Position numbers and translations under genes: made by a program
Assembly: GCF_002741075.1 (NCBI RefSeq)
Contig: NZ_CP016634.1
Location: 4,888,501 to 4,952,500 of the forward strand
From: Pseudomonas putida
GTDB taxonomy: Bacteria; Pseudomonadota; Gammaproteobacteria; Pseudomonadales; Pseudomonadaceae
DNA length: 64,000 bases
Direction of reading: 5' to 3'
The notes under the pieces: model-generated
Databases searched by the model: none
What the model saw: only the letters and a program-made list of their open reading frames with translations
What the model was told of the DNA's origin: nothing
Shown: in pieces, positions 60,580 to 64,000 of the stretch
Position numbering within the stretch: position 1 is the stretch's first letter
How the letters are laid out: each line of letters opens with the position of its first letter

Positions 60580-61518
60580 ATGTATCACCCATATTTCCGA
60601 GGAAAACAGTTTGATCTATTAGCCGTTCGCGAATGCGCAAAAATTTTCGCAGACAGTAAATTCACTCCGATAATAGAGCCTGTTAGAGAGTCTCTCAGCG
60701 GACTTATGCGCGCGATCGGAGAACTCAGCGAGTATGAGGCATCAGCGGTATTAATAGCCAATCCACGCTATGGTGACCATACAGAAAAAACCGACGCACT
60801 CCAGGAGCTCATCGAGGAAGACCTTAAGAGCCATGACAACATTTCAATTGGGATCTTACTAACAGAAAGCATTAACACCTGGAATGCCATTTCACTTGCG
60901 GAAAAATATAAAAACAGAAAATTAGTTTTTATACATGCCGACTTCCAAGAAGCAAAGGACCTTTCTGCGGCAATATCGACTGAACAAATTGAGGCCAGTC
61001 ACATATTTTTTGAAAGCCACTGTGGAAAGCTCTATCGACGCTATTTCGATAGCCCGGATAGAGTTCTTCTTCGAGATGGCTTTAAGCGGCAAGCTAATAG
61101 CAAATACCCTGACACTGAGCCTTTCTCCGACCTTCATGTGACTTTCTTAGAGGAAGGCATGAGTGGGTTTGGTGACTTCCTAATTGTAGGTGATGAGTAC
61201 TCAGAGGGTGGCGGCCCTGCCTACGCCGTAGCGATCCATCTGACCTATATTGATGACTCCATGGACGACACCATGTACGTACATCACTTTAAGTCAGATA
61301 GGCAAAACACACCCACAGACCCAGCCGGAAAATTTTATGAGGCCGTTACAAAATTAGCAGCCGCCGTGGAAGCAAAAGACTCGAAAATATATCGAAGCAC
61401 TGCCGTCGAAGAATTCCTTAAACTTCACAAAAGCGGACACTTCCCTGGCTTAGGGTATGTAAAAAAACTCTCAATGAAGCACCACATAGAAACTTTGGCA
61501 GAGTATTTTCGAGGCTAA
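60580..61518 (+). CDS. sce7725-family protein (Beta-protein-like)
   Basis: A 312-residue protein beginning MYHPYFRGKQFDLLAVRECA. The YFRGKQFDLLAVRE head and KFTPIIEPVRE recall the sce7725 / Beta-protein family, found next to sce7726 genes and on phage-related islands; its activity is unknown. The later segment FGDFLIVGDEYSEGGGPAYA is another family mark. There is no signal or membrane part. It has no strong ribosome site and begins four bases after the preceding stop, so translation is probably coupled. Confidence 0.72.
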   Translation: MYHPYFRGKQFDLLAVRECAKIFADSKFTPIIEPVRESLSGLMRAIGELSEYEASAVLIANPRYGDHTEKTDALQELIEEDLKSHDNISIGILLTESINTWNAISLAEKYKNRKLVFIHADFQEAKDLSAAISTEQIEASHIFFESHCGKLYRRYFDSPDRVLLRDGFKRQANSKYPDTEPFSDLHVTFLEEGMSGFGDFLIVGDEYSEGGGPAYAVAIHLTYIDDSMDDTMYVHHFKSDRQNTPTDPAGKFYEAVTKLAAAVEAKDSKIYRSTAVEEFLKLHKSGHFPGLGYVKKLSMKHHIETLAEYFRG

Positions 61519-61523
61519 ACCAT

Positions 61524-62546
61524 ATGCCAATGTGCTGCGCATCTTGCTTCCAAGACAAACAACTCACCAGCGAAATCAAAGCAAGATCAAAAGAAACAGG
61601 CAACTGTTATTTTTGCAACACTCAAAATACCAAACTCATAGACCCTATCGAGCTCCGCGAATTTTTCGAACTACTACAGGGGCTATATATAAACACAGAA
61701 ACCAATGGCCGAAGCCTCGCCGACTGGTTCAAAACCGACTGGAAAATATTTGACAACCTTACATCACTACAAGCAAAAGAGCTTCTTGGCGAAATATATG
61801 ACGATGCCAACTTGCTGCGAAAATCCTTTACACCGATAACTAATTCCACCCCACAAAATCTTGATATTTGGACGCGCCTGAGAGCGGAGCTTATGGAAGA
61901 AAACAGATTCTTCCCCAAGGATACCATCAGCCGCGATCGCATAAGATACCTAGCCGAACAGTTAATTCTTGAAAATGAAAGCCTTCCTCCTATCTGGTAT
62001 CGCGCAAGGATCCAGGATAGCGACATACCTTATCCCATCGAAAAAATGGGAGCGCCACCAAAAGATAAAGCGAGCCACGGTCGAGCCAATCCTGTAGGCA
62101 TATCCTATCTTTATATGGCCTCGGAATTGAATACTGCAATATCAGAAATAAGACCTCATACAGGCGAACGGATAACCATTGCAGAATTCGAAATCACAGA
62201 AAGAGTCAAGTTGGCCGACCTTCGAGACCCCAGAAAACTTGTAACTCCATTTATATGCGACAGCGAGTCTCAGCTTATTGAGTTACGTGGAGACATAGCT
62301 TTTTTAGAAAGGCTCGGTGAAGAGCTAGCAAGACCCGTACTCCCAAGGTCAGCCGCGATAGATTACATCCCCAGCCAATACTTATGCGAACTAATTAAAA
62401 ACATAGGCTTCGACGGAGTTATCTACAAGAGCTCCATTGGAAGTGAAATAAACGTTGCTTTATTTTATCCACAGAAGGCTCAGGCAAAAAAAACGTCCAT
62501 GCATTATGTTTCTCGCGTTAAAGTTGAAGCCAATATCGTTGAGTGA
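61524..62546 (+). CDS. Zinc-ribbon RES-domain protein (predicted NAD+-targeting effector)
   Basis: A 340-residue protein. The N-terminus MPMCCASCFQ with a later CYFCN gives a zinc ribbon C5/C8/C28/C31. Residues 38-150 are helical, as in the HEPN/RES N-terminal type. From about 155 a RES domain reads PPIWYRARIQ (R160), HGRANPVGISYLYMASELN, ISEIRPHTGE (E208) and FDGVIYKSSIG (S303), the R-E-S residues of the family. RES toxins degrade NAD+ or ADP-ribosylate. They normally pair with an Xre antitoxin, which is absent here. GAGG nine bases before the ATG lies in the end of the previous gene. ATG 61530 is an alternative start. Confidence 0.8.
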   Translation: MPMCCASCFQDKQLTSEIKARSKETGNCYFCNTQNTKLIDPIELREFFELLQGLYINTETNGRSLADWFKTDWKIFDNLTSLQAKELLGEIYDDANLLRKSFTPITNSTPQNLDIWTRLRAELMEENRFFPKDTISRDRIRYLAEQLILENESLPPIWYRARIQDSDIPYPIEKMGAPPKDKASHGRANPVGISYLYMASELNTAISEIRPHTGERITIAEFEITERVKLADLRDPRKLVTPFICDSESQLIELRGDIAFLERLGEELARPVLPRSAAIDYIPSQYLCELIKNIGFDGVIYKSSIGSEINVALFYPQKAQAKKTSMHYVSRVKVEANIVE

Positions 62547-62561
62547 CTTTGGAAGCAATGT

Positions 62562-63992
62562 CTATGGATATCGGGACCCTGTGTCGCTCTCCTTCCAACC
62601 ACCACCCAGCGCCAGGAATACCCCGATCTGCCCCATGGCCACCTGGGTATTGGCAGCCGCCAGCTGTGCGCGCACATCGGTATAGGTGCGGGTTGCCTGC
62701 AAATCCGCCAGGAACGACTCGCGTCCCACCTGGTAGCGCAGGTGCGTCTGGTCCGCCGACTCCTTCGCAGAGCGCTCGGCATCGGCCAGGGCATCGCGGC
62801 GGTCCAGCAGGGCGCTGTATTGGGCCAGGCGGGTCTGGGTCTCACGGATGGCATTGAGCACCACACCGTCGAAATGCGCCAACGCCGCCTGGGTCGAGGC
62901 TTCGGCCATGCGGATGCGTGCTCGCGTGCCGTTGGTGGGGATGCTCCAGCTGATCTGCGGGCCGAAGCCCCAGCGGTTGGTCGAGGGCTCGCCGAGGTTT
63001 TCCAGGATACCGATGGTGCCGACCTGAGCCCCGATGCTGATGTCCGGGTACAGCGCCCCGGTGGCCACGCCAATGGTGGCAGTAGCGGCAGCCAGCTGGC
63101 GTTCGGCCTGGCGTACATCGGGGCGGCGCTTGAGCAACGCCGCACCATCGCCCACCGGAATCAGCTGGGCAATGTGCGGAAGCTCCGCGCAGTCGGCGGT
63201 GCCCGCCGGGAGTTGCTCGACCGGCTTGGCCAGCAAGGCCGCCAGGGTGTACAGGCCGGTCTCACGTTCGGCCTTGAAGCGTGGCAGCTCGGCGCGCAAG
63301 GACTTGAACTGGGTCTGCGAACGGGTGACCTGGGTTTCATCCCCGCGGCCTGCATCGCGCAGGCGCTGGTTCAGTTGCACGCTCTGCTCCTGCAGGTCGA
63401 GAGACTCGCGGGCGATGTGGTATTCCTCGTTGGCCGAGCACACCTGGGTGTAGGCCTTGACCACATCAGCCACCAGGGTGATGCGCGCGGTATCCGCAGC
63501 AGCCTGCACCGCGTCAGCATTGGCTTTGGCGGCCTCGGTGCCGCGCTTGAAGGTACCCCACAGGTCGAACTGGTAGCTCGCGCTGATGATCGCCTCGCCG
63601 ATGTTGGCCACCGGCACTTTCTCCGGCAACAGGAAGGCTTCGCCGGACTCCTGCAACCGCTGGGCGCCGAGCTTGATCCCACCGTTGAAGCCCCCCTGGG
63701 ACTCGGCCACCTCCACCTGGGCCCGCGCCTTGGCGATGTTGGCCGCCGCGACGCGCAGCTCGGTGTTGGCCGCCAGGGCCTGGCGCACCAGTTCGTTCAA
63801 GCGCTGATCCTGGTACAGCTGCCACCAGTCGTCTGGTACCGGCGCCGATACCACGCTGTCGGCATCCTGGCGCAACGGGCCGTTGAGGTCGCTGCGCTGC
63901 ACGGCGGCGTCCTTGGGGACTTCGTAGTCCGGGCCGACCATCATGCAGGCGCCCAGGGAGAGGCAAAGCCCTGCCAGGATCAGCGGTTTCAT
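62562..63992 (-). CDS. Outer-membrane efflux lipoprotein, NodT/OprM type
   Basis: Channel of a tripartite exporter, 476 residues. It begins MKPLILAGLCLSLGACMMVG, with lipobox LGAC, so it is a lipoprotein. The family motifs include VGPDYEVP, a DWW segment near residue 55, and two repeats of long helices with a beta-barrel part (SYQFDLWGTFKRG, GFGPQISWSIPTNGTRARI). The end GGGWKESDTGSRYP is a few residues longer than the usual GGGW end. The inner-membrane parts would lie beyond the right edge. It is convergent with the RES gene, 15 bases between stops. Confidence 0.9.
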   Translation of the reverse strand: MKPLILAGLCLSLGACMMVGPDYEVPKDAAVQRSDLNGPLRQDADSVVSAPVPDDWWQLYQDQRLNELVRQALAANTELRVAAANIAKARAQVEVAESQGGFNGGIKLGAQRLQESGEAFLLPEKVPVANIGEAIISASYQFDLWGTFKRGTEAAKANADAVQAAADTARITLVADVVKAYTQVCSANEEYHIARESLDLQEQSVQLNQRLRDAGRGDETQVTRSQTQFKSLRAELPRFKAERETGLYTLAALLAKPVEQLPAGTADCAELPHIAQLIPVGDGAALLKRRPDVRQAERQLAAATATIGVATGALYPDISIGAQVGTIGILENLGEPSTNRWGFGPQISWSIPTNGTRARIRMAEASTQAALAHFDGVVLNAIRETQTRLAQYSALLDRRDALADAERSAKESADQTHLRYQVGRESFLADLQATRTYTDVRAQLAAANTQVAMGQIGVFLALGGGWKESDTGSRYP

Positions 63993-64000
63993 GGCCGTTG

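Noticed and set aside
62562..62620. Truncation of the NodT gene by the neighbouring operon
   Set aside because: The protein reaches the usual GGGW end and has only a few extra residues, so it is not broken; a shifted stop remains possible.

Overview
This window is chromosomal DNA from a Pseudomonas, most likely the P. putida group. The grounds are: the gene order sbp-oscA, spu cluster, argA-argE, gcvPHT, ubiH/pepP/zapA/6S RNA, rho-trxA and ppx/ppk; GC-rich genes; and many copies of the palindrome TTCGCGGGTAAACCCGCTCC (the REP type of P. putida) between genes. Nearly all genes have recognisable families. I saw no rRNA, tRNA or CRISPR array.

Layout. 1-1980: end of a sulfate-uptake operon (cysT partial, sbp, oscA). 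2220-7419: a Tri-type RND efflux operon with two lipoprotein adaptors and one pump. 7768-8937: an IS110-family insertion sequence sitting inside a REP pair. 9034-19388: polyamine uptake and gamma-glutamylation (spuH, G, F, E, D, C, B on minus and a divergent spuI on plus). 19529-22096: arginine biosynthesis (argA, argE). 22219-26828: a CYTH/CHAD protein, an Lrp regulator divergent from an IlvM-like ACT protein, an orphan GspE ATPase and a DUF2388 protein. 26996-31547: glycine cleavage (gcvP, gcvH, gcvT). 31674-34441: iron(III) ABC permease and binding protein. 34546-39356: ubiquinone hydroxylases, pepP and ygfB. 39501-40919: a ZapB-like protein, zapA, 6S RNA and 5-formyl-THF cyclo-ligase. 40938-45242: small membrane protein, EVE protein, FliL-like protein, quinone oxidoreductase, ChaC and a flavin reductase. 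45242-48829: ubiD, rho, trxA. 48950-53085: ppx and ppk, convergent, each preceded by a Pho-box-like site. 53221-58286: DedA, sterol desaturase, ElbB, YaiI and a cytochrome c-FTR1 iron permease. 58516-59222: two related small DUF6124-like genes with an elaborate inverted-repeat leader. 59673-62546: a visibly AT-richer three-gene operon. 62562-63992: a NodT-type outer-membrane efflux lipoprotein.

The most unusual part is the operon at 59673-62546. Gene 1 (sce7726-like) has a PD-(D/E)XK nuclease signature (D110, E122, K124). Gene 2 resembles the sce7725 family. Gene 3 is a zinc-ribbon protein with a C-terminal RES domain (R160, E208, S303), the fold of NAD+-degrading or ADP-ribosylating toxins. 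The genes are 4-5 bases apart, differ in base composition from both sides, and have no Xre antitoxin. A nuclease-plus-NADase defence or abortive-infection module is my best hypothesis, but it is an inference. Second in interest is the IS110 element: its 5' non-coding end folds into two stem-bounded loops, and the first loop carries a heptamer exactly complementary to the target at its right junction, as expected of a bridge RNA.
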